Part shown: positions 21,736 to 32,206 of the stretch, in pieces
Layout: every line of letters begins with the position of its first letter
How positions within the stretch are numbered: position 1 is the stretch's first letter
NCBI GenBank assembly: GCA_902651635.1
Contig: CACRSC010000081.1
Location: 32,357-96,356 of the forward strand
Length of the DNA stretch: 64,000 nucleotides
Source of the DNA: Mastigamoeba balamuthi
Lineage: Eukaryota > Evosea > Mastigamoebida > Mastigamoebidae
Direction of reading: 5' to 3'
Notes under the pieces: generated by a model
What the model was told of the DNA's origin: nothing
The model's database searches: none
Seen by the model: the letters and a program-made list of their open reading frames with translations, nothing else
Position numbers and translations under genes: made by a program

Positions 21736-24700
21736 ATGCACGCATTCTTGTTCGGCCTGCTGGCCCTGGTGGCGAGCTCGAGTGCGGGGTTCGTCGCAGC
21801 CCAGCAAAGGGCCCCTGCCCTCTTGGGCACCAGCTTCTCTCACTCTCTTTGCCGACTGACAAGCAATTTGGGGGGCTCACACAAATGCAGAGAGCTCTCT
21901 GTGATGGAGTCCACGGTGCTGCGCACCACCTCCACCGTGGGCCAGATCTACACTGCCATTGAATACGTGCGTTGTGCTGCCTGAGAATGCCTGGCTTTGC
22001 CAGAGACAGAGACCCGAGAGTTCGTTTGAAGTGGCCCTAAAAATGGATCTTTCATTCTGCGCGCCTCAGGCAGCGGTTCTCGCGGCGCGGCAGGCCGAGT
22101 ACATGACTCGGTTGGCAGACCTCCCCGTGGTGCACCTCACGGGCCTCTCGTACCTCAACGGGCAGTTCCCGACGATTGTCGATAGTACTCCCAATCGCAC
22201 GACGGAAGTTAGTGCCACAGAAATACGACCGTGTGCTGATCCTCTCACGCTCTCTCCTCCAGTTCTGGCTCTCGTGCGACGCGATGGAGACAGACCCCAC
22301 GCCGTTGCTGACCGAGCCGTTCGAGAGGTACGGAAGCCCGCGGTGCTGGTGCAGGAGCGAGTGGGAGGCGTTCTGCAACCAGACCGAGGGCGTGCGGGCG
22401 GGCAACCCATGCGTGAGCTGCGAGCGGGCCTGCGAGATGATCTGGCTGCTGCAGGTCTCCACGGCGCTCGACCCCTACTTCCAGTCGGTCATCCCCGACC
22501 ACCCGTTCACCAAGGGGTGGGCCTGGACGCGCGCCGGCTCGCAGCTGCACACAGACTGCACGCACATCTGGGCCGTGATGCCCTACTCGGTCCAGACGGG
22601 CGTCTACTCGTTCTCGGGCATCAGCGGCAACCCGGTCGCGTGGCCGCCGACTGCCAAGGGAGGCTTCGGGTTCCCCTCGGACATCGTGCAGCAGGTGGGA
22701 TCTAAGAGCATGTTCGATCGGACGCCCGTGTGGTCCGCGCCCTACTGGCTCGAGGCCCGTCAGAGTACGCGGACACACACTTGACGCCGCGTGCCCCCAG
22801 TGGGCTGCCCTGACAGTCCCCCCCCCGCCAGCCGTCGTCATCACAGTGGGCGTCGCGATCTGGAGCAAGCGCGGCGAGCACGCCGGTGGCATCTTTGCGG
22901 ACATCCCCATGTCGGCTTCCAAGGACTTCTTCCTCAACCTCTCGGTCGTCTCACCGGGTGAGAGCCGCCCGCCCTACGCTCCCCCGCTCCCTGCCGTGCG
23001 TGCTGACAACGCTCTACACCGCTGGTGCTCGTAGTTCCCTTCAGGGTCGTGCTGGCGTACGGCAACGGAGGGGTAGTGGCGGCGTCGGACGAGGCCATCG
23101 CGCAGCTGTGGGGTACGTGCGCCGGCGGCCTGTGCAACATATCCACCCTCAGCCCTGCGATGGACTCCATCGCTGCCGAGGCCTCTGGCACGGCGTCCAC
23201 GTACTGGGAGGTCACTGTGAAGGGGGAGGACTACGTTGTGATGCACCAGACCCTCGAGCTCGGCTGGCAGCTCTGGTTCTTCATCCGGAGCAGCGACGCC
23301 TTCCACAAGGGTGCGCTCACAGCCGACGCTGAGAGCTATGCGCTGATGGCACGCCATTCTCCCAGACACGAGGACGGTGCGCAACATCGCGGTCTCGGTG
23401 GTGGTGCCCGTGGTCGCTCTGTCGACGGCGTTCGTGGCCGTCGTCGTCGCAGTGCACAGGCGGATGCGCGTGCGCGTCAACGAGCTGGAGAAGCAGCTGG
23501 GGACGCTGGCCACGTCCAACGTCATTGGGACGCCGGCCGAGGACGCCATCCAGAGCCTCGTCAGGGTCCAGATGAGCGGCAGGCTGCCGCAGGAGCTCCG
23601 CAAGGAGGTGTCCACGGTCATGGCGCTCATCGCGACCAACAAGCTCTTCAAGGCCGACTCCAACCTCAGGGAGAAGCTCCACGAGATGAGTGAGTCTCCA
23701 CCCAAGTGGCCGACGCTCCGTAGTGGTGCCCCCTCGCCTCACCTGTGCCGGTGCTCCCAGGGCTCGAGGGCGAAGTGGACGCGTTCATCCTATCGGTGCT
23801 GACGGAGAAGGAGCGGCCGGACGACATGGCATCCGACTCATCCACAGCCCAGCTGCTGAGCGCCAGGAGCAGCGGACAGGCACTGCTGGCAGACGTCGGC
23901 TCGGTGCCGGGGAGCATCGATGATCCGAGAGCAGACGACGTGGAGAACGCGCTGGCTCTGCTCGCTAAGGCACAGAGTCGATCGGGCACACCTGTGGCCT
24001 TCGACTCGTGGGACTTTGACGTTGGCAGCATCGGCGACGTTAACGACGGCAAACTACTCGAGACAGTCGCGATGGCTGCACTCGAGAGCCACAACCTCAT
24101 CGAGGCGTTTGGCCTCGACAAACGCAAGCTCTCGAGGTTCCTGCGGTCCGTGGAGAAGGGCTACAAGGACAACCCCTACCACAACTCGGCGCACGCCGCT
24201 GACGTCGTCCAGGCCATGCACGCTCTCCTGACTGGGTGCACCGGGTTCTGTTTCACTCCGCTGGAGAAGCTGGCTGCACTGATCGCGGCAGCGTGCCACG
24301 ACTACGGACACTGGGGCGTCAACAACACGTTCCTGCAGGCCACCATGGACGCCCTCTACGTCCAGTACAACGGCGTCAGCGTCCTCGAGAGCATGCACAG
24401 CGCAGAGTCCATGCGGCTGATGCTGGGGCTTGGGAGCGGCAGGAGCAGCACCAAGGAGGACAGGGAGAGGGAGGGCGGCGGGGGACAGGAGCGGGGGAGC
24501 TTCGTGCGGGGGAAGCTGACGCGGGAGGACACGTACGAGCTGCACAGGAGCGTGGCGCAGCTGATCCTGGCGACGGACATGGCGCGGCACCTGGAGCTGA
24601 CGTCGCTGTTCGCGACGCGGACGACGGCGGGCAAGATGGACCCCGCGAGCAAGGCGGACAGGCTGCTGGTCCTCCAGATGCTCATCAAGGCCTCGGACGT

Positions 24701-24989
24701 CTCCAACCCCGCCCGCCCCTGGCCCGCCTGCCACCGCTGGGCCCGCAGGGTCATGGACGAGTTCTTCGCCCAGGGCGACGCCGAGCGCGCCCTCGGCCTC
24801 CGTGTCTCCCCCTTCATGGACAGGGCCACCGCCGACACCCCCAAGTGCCAGCTCGCCTTCATCAAGTTCGTCGTCCGCCCCATGATGGAGCTCATCCTGC
24901 CCCTCTGCCCCGCCGTCGCCCAGCGCATGCTCGCCAACCTGGGCGACAACGCGCTGGCGTGGGAGAGGGAGAAGGCCTGTGCGCCGTGA
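21736..24989 (+). CDS. Receptor-type phosphodiesterase, array copy 8 (complete)
   Basis: Signal peptide MHAFLFGLLALVASSSAG in exon 1 (21736-21788), then 21891-21966, about 22070-22207, 22262-22764, 22831-22960, 23034-23309, 23366-23690 and 23761-24989. The ectodomain has CWCRSEW and CVSCERAC, a VITVGVAIWSKRGEHAGG strand block and GWQLWFFIRSSDAF. The membrane helix is VSVVVPVVALSTAFVAVVVA, followed by LATSNVIGTPAEDAIQSL. The PDE domain carries [27 protein letters not shown] and PKCQLAF. Compared with copy 7 the ectodomain has changed in several places (MIWLLQVS, HTDCTHIW) while the last 680 coding bases are almost unchanged. This is the last member of the array; a different class of gene follows. 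Confidence 0.86.
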
Positions 24990-25274
24990 AGCACAAGGAC
25001 AGCCCAAGGGAGGGCAGCAAGCAGTCAAGTGCTAGTGCTATAGCGCCAACGACGACAGTGTGTCGGCGTGTTAAGAGCTCCCAGTGGGAAGTTTCTCAGT
25101 GCGGTTGGTGTGCCGGGTGTGGGTGTGGGTGTGGGTGTGGGGTGCAACGGGCACTCGGGGCAGTGTGTGGGGGTGGTAGTCGCGCGCTGCCCAACTGCCT
25201 CGCGGTGCATCAAAGATGTGACTATCTATGGCCTTGTTGGTCTCATTACGACACGGTCTCCCTCTGCCCTCGAG
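24990..25274. other. Spacer between the PDE array and the proline genes, with a short GTGTGG repeat
   Basis: Convergent 3' ends of copy 8 and the kinase gene. It contains about four units of a GTGTGG-type hexamer at 25117-25142; this is too short and isolated to be telomeric. No gene is seen. Confidence 0.5.
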
Positions 25275-26428
25275 TTAGCACGCCGCCGCCTCTTGCTTGC
25301 CCTGCTGCTGCTGCTGCTGCTGCTGGGCGGGGGCCTTGCGGGCGCAGAAGTGAGTCGAGAGGCCGCTCTGGCCGGCGATGATGCCGGGGAGTCGGTCGGG
25401 CTTCCTGCCGGCGGCGATGTGCGTGTCGATGCCGGCGTCGACGGCGAGCTTGACGGCCGTGAGCTTCGAGAGCATCCCCCCGATGCTCAGCTTCCCCTTG
25501 TCCTCGGGCTGCACGCAGCCCATCACCTCCTCCACGTACTCGACCTCGTCCACCACCGCCCCCGTCGCCGGGTCGATCAGCCCGTCGACCGTGCTCAGCA
25601 GCACCAGGCGCCGCGCGTCCACCAGCCGCGCCACGTGGTACGACAGCATGTCGTTGTCGGCAAACTTGAGCCCCGCGACGCTCACCGTGTCGTTCTCGTT
25701 GATGATCGGCAGCACGTTGGGCTCCGACAGCAGCCGGTACAGCGTGTCCCGCACGTTCCGCTGCCGCTCCTCCGTCCCCACGTCGCTCGTCGTCAGCAGC
25801 ACCTGCGGGGGGGGACGAGAGTGCGTTATTGTCGAGTTCTAAATTCATAATTCATAATTCTGAATTGGGTGGCATTCTGAATTGAATGTGCTGGGAAACG
25901 CGCACCTGGGCGACGGTGATGTCGTAGTTGTCAAAGAGCGTGCCGTAGAGGTTCATCAGGCGCGCCTGGCCGACGGCGGCGCAGGCCTGCCTCGTGGCCG
26001 TGTCCCGCGGGCTGCGCGCGCGCGGCGGCGGGGCCGGTTAGTCACTCGCACACCCCCAACGGACATTCGGGATTCAATTCGGATTCAATTCAATCGAAAT
26101 AATGCACTCAGACAATCCCCGCGAGTGGCACGAAAAGAAAAGAAAGCAGCGACCAGCGGGGGCGGGCGGCGGGAGCGCACTACTGCTTGAGGCCGAACGA
26201 GGGCACGCCCGAGCCGACGGCGCCCGAGCTGACAAAGAGGCAGCGGTGGCCGTCGTGCATGAGGCCCGCGATGGCCGTGACGAGGTGCAGCACGGCCGCG
26301 CGGTCCAGCGTGCCGTCGGGGCGCGTCAGGCACCCGGTCCCCGTCTTGATCACCGTCAGGTCGCCCACCAGCGGCGCCGACAGCGGCGGCGTGCTGCGGA
26401 TCTGCTCGTTGTTGGTGTTGGCCGACAT
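25275..26428 (-). CDS. proB: Glutamate 5-kinase
   Basis: Phosphorylates L-glutamate to gamma-glutamyl phosphate, the first step of proline synthesis, in the cytosol. Exons 26428-26184, 26011-25906 and 25802-25275 join in frame to about 292 residues. The N-terminal exon has TVIKTGTGCL and VSSGAVGSG; the second RQACAAVGQARLM; the third PIINENDTVS, FADNDMLS, and the IGGMLSKLTAVKLAVDAGI substrate/nucleotide loop. The protein stops after the kinase fold, with no PUA domain, as is common in shorter kinases. The tail carries a poly-Gln run just before the stop. It is divergent from the reductase that catalyses the next step, and is separate from it rather than fused as in plant and animal P5CS. Confidence 0.9.
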
Positions 26429-26961
26429 CGTTGCTGTGGTGGCTGCTCTGTGTGGCTGAGTCGCTGGGCTCTGCGCTGAGGGGACTTTGTGCTGCGGCTA
26501 AGGCAAAAGAGAGAGCGGAGAAAAAAGAGAGAGGCAGAGGACCCCGGGTAACGGAAATAAATGAGTGCCCCGCGATATCGGCACCGGCGCACACCGGTGA
26601 CCGCGAAAGATAGGACGAATGCGGGGTGCGGGTTTCGGGAAGGGGCCGGGAACGTGCTGGGAAGGGGGCCAGAAAGACGATAACGCCCGCGGAAAACGGG
26701 ACAAATATCGGGGAGGTGCACTACCTCACGGCACTTCTGCGAGCTGACCTCCGGCGGCGCCATCCCCGCACACAACACCCGTCTGTGCGCCACGTCGTCG
26801 TGCGTTCCCCTGCGTTGGGCAGGTGAGAAATACTGCAGATATTCGGGAATATCGCGCCCCTGATTGCATTCGGTACCCGCTGCAGGCAGTGCTGACTGGT
26901 GCTCTCCTCCCCACACGTACACACGTGCACAACAAACAGCGACCCAGCAAACACAGCCAGC
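26429..26961. promoter_or_regulatory. Shared divergent promoter region of the proline-synthesis pair
   Basis: About 530 bases between the two start codons, without a gene. It contains CAGATATTC and GAATATCG near 26834-26850, one of several GATATT-type sites seen in spacers and introns of this window. Co-regulation through a bidirectional promoter is an inference from the head-to-head layout. Confidence 0.45.
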
Positions 26962-28811
26962 ATGTCTACCGCCACCGCCACCGTCAGCGTGCACGACGCC
27001 GTGCAGGACATGGGCCGCAGGGCCCGCGCGGCCGCCCGGGAGCTCGCCAAGATGAGCAGCGAGGCCAAGAACGCCGTGCTGCTGTCGATGGCCCAGTGCC
27101 TGCGCTCGCAGGCGGCTGCGGTCCTCGAGGCCAACGCCAGGGACGTCCAGGCGGCCATCGCCCGCGGCTCGGCGCCCGCCATGGTCGACAGGCTGCGCCT
27201 CGACGAGGCCCGCATCGCGGCCGTCGTCGCCGGCATCGAGAACGTGGCGTCGCTGCCCGACCCCGTCGGCGAGACCCTCGAGTCCTTCACGCGCCCCAAC
27301 GGCATCCGCATCGACAAGGCAAGCGGCAGCAGCACTCCCACCGCTTCTCCTGCGCTTCTCTCTCGGCTTTCCTCGTTCTTTCCGCCTCGCGAGCGGGCGC
27401 CATCTCTGCCCTCGGGTTCAATTGAATCGCGTTGTCTTGGCAACGCCGCCCCCCGCACGCGCCCGGGTTTTCGGCCGGTTTATGGCGATGCGTGCCGGGC
27501 GGGGCCAGTGCGACAAGCAACGCGGCTCGCATCCGCCAGGGGGGTGTCTTGCTAGGCGGGGGTGGGGGCGTTTTACGGGTGCGTTTTTGTTTTTTCCCCT
27601 TAGCACCGGCGGATTGGGCGTTCGCGCTGTTACATACACGCAGAAATGTCAGATTGACCCCCCGCGAGTCGGCGCTGCACGGACGGGGGGGCGAATGCGA
27701 ATTCAGTGAATTCGGTGAAATTGGGCGGATTGAATTCCCCTGCGAGCCAAGCCGGCGGACTAACGGGGGAGCCGTCGCAGGTGCGCACCCCGATCGGCGT
27801 GATCGGCGTGGTCTTCGAGAGCAGGCCCAACGTGACGGCCGACGCGGCGGTGCTGTGCTTCAAGGCGGGCAACGCGGTCATCCTGCGCGGCGGCAGCGAG
27901 GCGCTCGAGTCGAACAAGGCCATCGCGCGGGCGCTGGCCTGCGCGCAGGGCATCCCCACCGACGCCATCCAGCTGGTGCCCTTCGCGGGCCACGAGTCGG
28001 TCGTCGAGCTGGCGCGCATGAGCGAGTGGCTCGACCTCATCGTGCCGCGCGGCGGGCGCAGGCTCATCGAGGCCGTCGTCGCCAACGCCCGCGTGCCCGT
28101 CATCAAGCACTACGACGGCATCTGCCACGTCTACGTCGACGCCGCCGCCGACGTCGACATGGCCGCCCGCATCATCGTCGACTCCAAGACCCAGAAGCCC
28201 GGCGTCTGCAACGCCACCGAGACCCTCCTCGTCCACGAGGCCATCGCCGCCAGGTCCGCGGGGAATTCAATTCAATTTCCCCAGCCGCAGTTTCATTTGC
28301 CGGCGCGTTTCTAGAATTCTAATTCCGACTTTCATCCTGCAGGTTCCTGCCGGTCGCGGCGCGCGCGCTGAGGGCCAGGGGCGTGGAGCTGCGGTGCTGC
28401 GAGCGGACGCGCGAGGTGATGAAGCAGGTGGCGGCCGACGTCGAGGTCAAGGAGGCCGTCGAGGAGGACTGGAGGACCGAGTACCTGGCGCTGATCCTCA
28501 GCGTCAAGATCGTGCGGTCGCTGGCCGAGGCCATCACGTTCATCAACGACCACGGCTCGCACCACACCGACTCGATCGTCACGGGCGACGCGGCGGCCGC
28601 CTCGACGTTCCAGCACGAGGTCGACTCGGCCTGCGTCTTCCACAACATGTCGACGAGGTTCAACGACGGCGGCGAGTTCGGGTTCGGCGCCGAGATGGGC
28701 ATCTCGACCGACAGGATCCACGCCAGGGGCCCCATGGGCCTCAGGGAGCTCACCATCTACCAGTTCCGCGCCTACGGCAACGGCCAGACCAAGGTCCCCG
28801 TCACCCTCTGA
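26962..28811 (+). CDS. proA: Gamma-glutamyl phosphate reductase
   Basis: Reduces gamma-glutamyl phosphate to glutamate semialdehyde with NADPH, the second step of proline synthesis. Exons 26962-27318, 27781-28253 and 28343-28811 give about 432 residues, a normal length. Diagnostic stretches are VRTPIGVIGVVFESRPNVT, GNAVILRGGSEA, GVCNATETLLVH with the catalytic Cys, and the end motif ARGPMGLRELTIYQF. Intron 1 (27319-27780) begins with GC rather than GT (AAG then gcaagc) and ends with CAG; joining there restores the family sequence exactly. Both introns carry a TTCAATTGAA or ATTCAATT motif. It pairs functionally and in position with the kinase at 25275-26428. Confidence 0.92.
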
Positions 28812-29045
28812 GGGGGGGCAGCGCGCGCGCGCACCCTCTCGTCGGCTGGCATCTCTCTCTCCCCCCCGTCTCTAAGAATGGCATAGCGTCACACGAGTTC
28901 CCTGCTGCTGCCGCTGCTTCTGTCTTTTCGCCGGACAAAGTGTTTCACGGCACTTTGGTACATGCACTGCGTGAGCAAGTCCCGAGCTGGTCACCATAGG
29001 AGTGGCGGCACACGAAGAGAACCGCCAGAAAACGGAGGAGGGCGG

Positions 29046-30717
29046 TCAGAAAAGCGCTGACGACCACCTCTTGGCCCTGTAGTCCTGGTGAGCCGGCGTG
29101 TCCCCCAGCAGCGAGCACCCCATCAGCTGCCACAGCTTCAGCTGGTCCTGGGGCGGTGTCCCGTACTCTGTGTCAGTTTCATGTGTGCGCAGGTGCGCAG
29201 GTGCGCAGGTGGCGGCTTGCCAGGAAGCCTCTGTTGGGGCTCGCGACGGGCCTGCGGGCCCTGACGTGCTGCAGAGCCTCCTCCGCAGACATGCCCTGCG
29301 CGATCAGGTACCCCATCACCACAGACGCGCTCCTGGACACCCCGCGAGCGCTGCCCACCGCCGCGTCAGCAGGGGCAAACCCACACCGCCAACCCCCCCC
29401 CGCTGCTGGTCCTCCAGATGCTCATCAAGGCCTCGGACGTCTCCAACCCCGCCCGCCCCTGGCCCGCCTGCCACCGCTGGGCCCGCAGGGTCATGGACGA
29501 GTTCTTCGCCCAGGGCGACGCCGAGCGCGCCCTCGGCCTCCGCCTCTCCCCCTTCATGGACAGGGCCACCGCCGACACCCCCAAGTGCCAGCTCGCCTTC
29601 ATCAAGTTCGTCGTCCGCCCCATGATGGAGCTCNNNNNNNNNNNNNNNNNNNNNNNNNNNNNNNNNNNNNNNNNNNNNNNNNNNNNNNNNNNNNNNNNNN
29701 NNNNNNNNNNNNNNNNNNNNNNNNNNNNNNNNNNNNNNNNNNNNNNNNNNNNNNNNNNNNNNNNNNNNNNNNNNNNNNNNNNNNNNNNNNNNNNNNNNNN
29801 NNNNNNNNNNNNNNNNNNNNNNNNNNNNNNNNNNNNNNNNNNNNNNNNNNNNNNNNNNNNNNNNNNNNNNNNNNNNNNNNNNNNNNNNNNNNNNNNNNNN
29901 NNNNNNNNNNNNNNNNNNNNNNNNNNNNNNNNNNNNNNNNNNNNNNNNNNNNNNNNNNNNNNNNNNNNNNNNNNNNNNNNNNNNNNNNNNNNNNNNNNNN
30001 NNNNNNNNNNNNNNNNNNNNNNNNNNNNNNNNNNNNNNNNNNNNNNNNNNNNNNNNNNNNNNNNNNNNNNNNNNNNNNNNNNNNNNNNNNNNNNNNNNNN
30101 NNNNNNNNNNNNNNNNNNNNNNNNNNNNNNNNNNNNNNNNNNNNNNNNNNNNNNNNNNNNNNNNNNNNNNNNNNTTCCCCCGGGTCTAAAAAAAGCAGCG
30201 GTACTGGAATGTCACCCCCAGCACAAAAACCCGGAGAAACCCACACGGAAATGCACACCAGTGCACGAGGACGGAGCCCGAGCGCATGCCCTGGCGTATG
30301 AACTCGACCGACTGGGGCAGGAACCGGATGAGGTCCTGGCAGGGGAGGTCGACGAGCCTGAGGCTCAGGTACTGCATGCGCCCGGGGTGCGCTGGGCGCA
30401 GGCCGAAGCCGGCGACGACCACGTGGGTGATGCCGCGCTGGGCCAGGGTGGGCAGCGAGGCGCTGGCCGCGTCCTCGCTGCCCAGGAACAGCCCGGGGAC
30501 GATCTCGTGGGCGTCCCACTGCGAATCCGTCGTCGGTTGCAAAATCTAGATTCTGGGAGATTCTGAGCGAGATATTCGTCGAAATCTGGGAGTAAACGAG
30601 GCTCGCTCCGCAATGCTGGCGCACGATGCCGGCGTCCGCTGAAACAGTCACTAATATTGCAGAAATAGCAGCCTGTCTCTACGCAGCGGGGGTGAAGTGT
30701 ACTGGGAAGTTCAACAT
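29046..30717 (-). CDS. Small dual-specificity protein phosphatase
   Basis: Predicted cytosolic dual-specificity phosphatase of about 168 residues. Core exons are 30518-30259, 29350-29221 and 29147-29046. Spliced, they read [18 protein letters not shown], then [15 protein letters not shown] with the HCx5R active site split by an intron between the two bases TG and C, then [18 protein letters not shown] first exon ATG at 30715-30717 (five codons, 30717-30703) fits in phase, but is an inference. The intron before the last exon begins with GC (gcaagc). The intron splitting the catalytic Cys (29351-30258) contains a PDE exon fragment on the other strand and a 541-base gap, so the distance between exons is unreliable. 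Confidence 0.75.
29401..29633 (+). pseudogene. Orphan fragment of a receptor-PDE catalytic exon
   Basis: Encodes [20 protein letters not shown] and continues through PKCQLAF to RPMMEL, the same segment found in the eight array genes, with RLSPFMD as in copies 5 and 6. No start, upstream exon or stop is present. It begins abruptly after a C-run inside the phosphatase intron and runs into the N gap. It is either a misplaced contig end or a real insertion; I favour misassembly. Confidence 0.7.
29634..30174. other. Assembly gap (541 N)
   Basis: Unknown sequence inside the phosphatase intron, next to the orphan PDE fragment. Confidence 0.95.
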
Positions 30718-30997
30718 ACGATCTGAAAAAGTTATAAAAGGTGCGTGCCGAAAGACGAGCAACGAGGGTGTGTGGGGCTTGGGTCAGGGGCACTCCCGCG
30801 TGCGCCGGGCGCGTGCCAGCGCCGCGCAGAGGGGATTTCTCAGCCTCAGATATTTTCGTCGCGGTGAGGGAGGGGGAGCAAAAATCTTCGCTGCCACGTT
30901 AGCAGCGTCAACGTCACGCGCGGGTTGTGCCCCTCTTTTCTTTCTTTCTTTTAGGTGTTTGTTGTTTTCACTCCACCAAACCAGCCAACCCCCAGAC

Positions 30998-31593
30998 ATG
31001 TCTCGCCCGCGCGTCTTCTTCGACTGCTCGATCGGTGGCCAGCCCGCCGGCCGCATCGTCTTCGAGCTCTACAGCGACGTCGTCCCCAAGACGGCCGAGA
31101 ACTTCCGCTGCCTGTGCACCGGCGAGAAGGGCACTGTGCGCTGCCCCCTCCCCTTCTTCTCTCTTCTCTCTTCTCTCCCCCTGCCCACCCGAGAGCCCCC
31201 CTCTCGCTCCCCCACGCACTCTTTTGTTGTCCGCCCCTGCGGCCCGTGCTGATCGGTGCGTGTGTGTGTGTGTGTGGACGCGCAGGGCAAGAGCGGCAAG
31301 CCCCTGCACTACAAGGGCTGCGCGTTCCACCGCGTCATCCCCGACTTCATGCTGCAGGGCGGCGACTTCACCCGCGGCGACGGCACTGGCGGTCCGCCTC
31401 TCCCTCGCCTCCCCCACCTCCCGCGCCGTTTCGTGGGCGCCGACTGACCGACGACGGTGGGGACGGCGTTGCGTTGTGTTGTGTTCGTTGGGTTTGTTCT
31501 CTGCTGTGCGGTGTCTTAGGCGAGTCGATCTACGGCGCCAAGTTCCAGGACGAGAACTTCAAGCACCGCCACGACAAGCCCGGGCTGCTCTCG

Positions 31594-31637
<44 letters not shown>

Positions 31638-31934
31638 GTGCGTTCGACGCTCGCGCTTCTTTTGTTGTCGTCTGCGTTTAAATTGCGGTTTGAATTCGCC
31701 ACTGGGGGACGGGCGGTTTTTGTGCACAACGCACCCCTCCCTCTGCTCGGTGTGGTGCATTCTGACGCTCGCCCACGCAGCACGACCGTCGTGACCTCGT
31801 GGCTCGACGGCAAGCACGTCGTCTTCGGCGAGGTTGTCGAGGGCATGGACGTCGTCAAGAGGATCGAGCAGCAGGGCTCGCAGTCGGGCAAGCCCAGGGC
31901 CAAGTGCGTCATCGACAACTGCGGCCAGCTCTAG
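30998..31934 (+). CDS. Cyclophilin A-type peptidyl-prolyl isomerase
   Basis: Cis-trans isomerase of prolyl bonds; a single-domain cytosolic cyclophilin. Four exons (30998-31135, 31286-31391, 31520-31637, 31781-31934) give 171 residues. Core motifs are all present: [40 protein letters not shown] with the catalytic Arg, [19 protein letters not shown] with the active-site Gln, and [19 protein letters not shown]. There is no signal peptide or extra domain. It is divergent from the phosphatase gene; an AGATATTTT site lies about 150 bases upstream. Confidence 0.95.
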
Positions 31935-32206
31935 ATGGGGACTCCCCTTCCCTTCCCCCTCCGGCTTGTGTGAGCCTCGGCGTGCTCCTCCCGAGCGCGG
32001 TCCCCCTCCCACCGAGAAGGCTCCCCGATTGAAACACAAGATTGTTCTTTTTTCCCCTCGGAACGAAGTCTCCGCGTTGTTTGATTTCCCAACGGGCAAC
32101 ACAGACGAGAGATGTGGATTTTTAGCGGTCAAGAAGATAAAACCCGGGGGCGATTTTAGCACTTGAAATCTACGGCGCAAAGCAAACCCGCGCAAGGGGC
32201 TTCAAA

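Noticed and set aside
25117-25142. GTGTGG repeat considered as a telomere-like or G-quadruplex locus
   Set aside because: Only about four units, in a spacer between ordinary genes; simple-sequence DNA is enough explanation.
25275-28811. Bacterial origin of the proline-synthesis pair
   Set aside because: Both genes carry spliceosomal introns with the same donors and intronic AATTCAATTG motifs as their neighbours, so they are resident nuclear genes; ancient transfer cannot be judged here.
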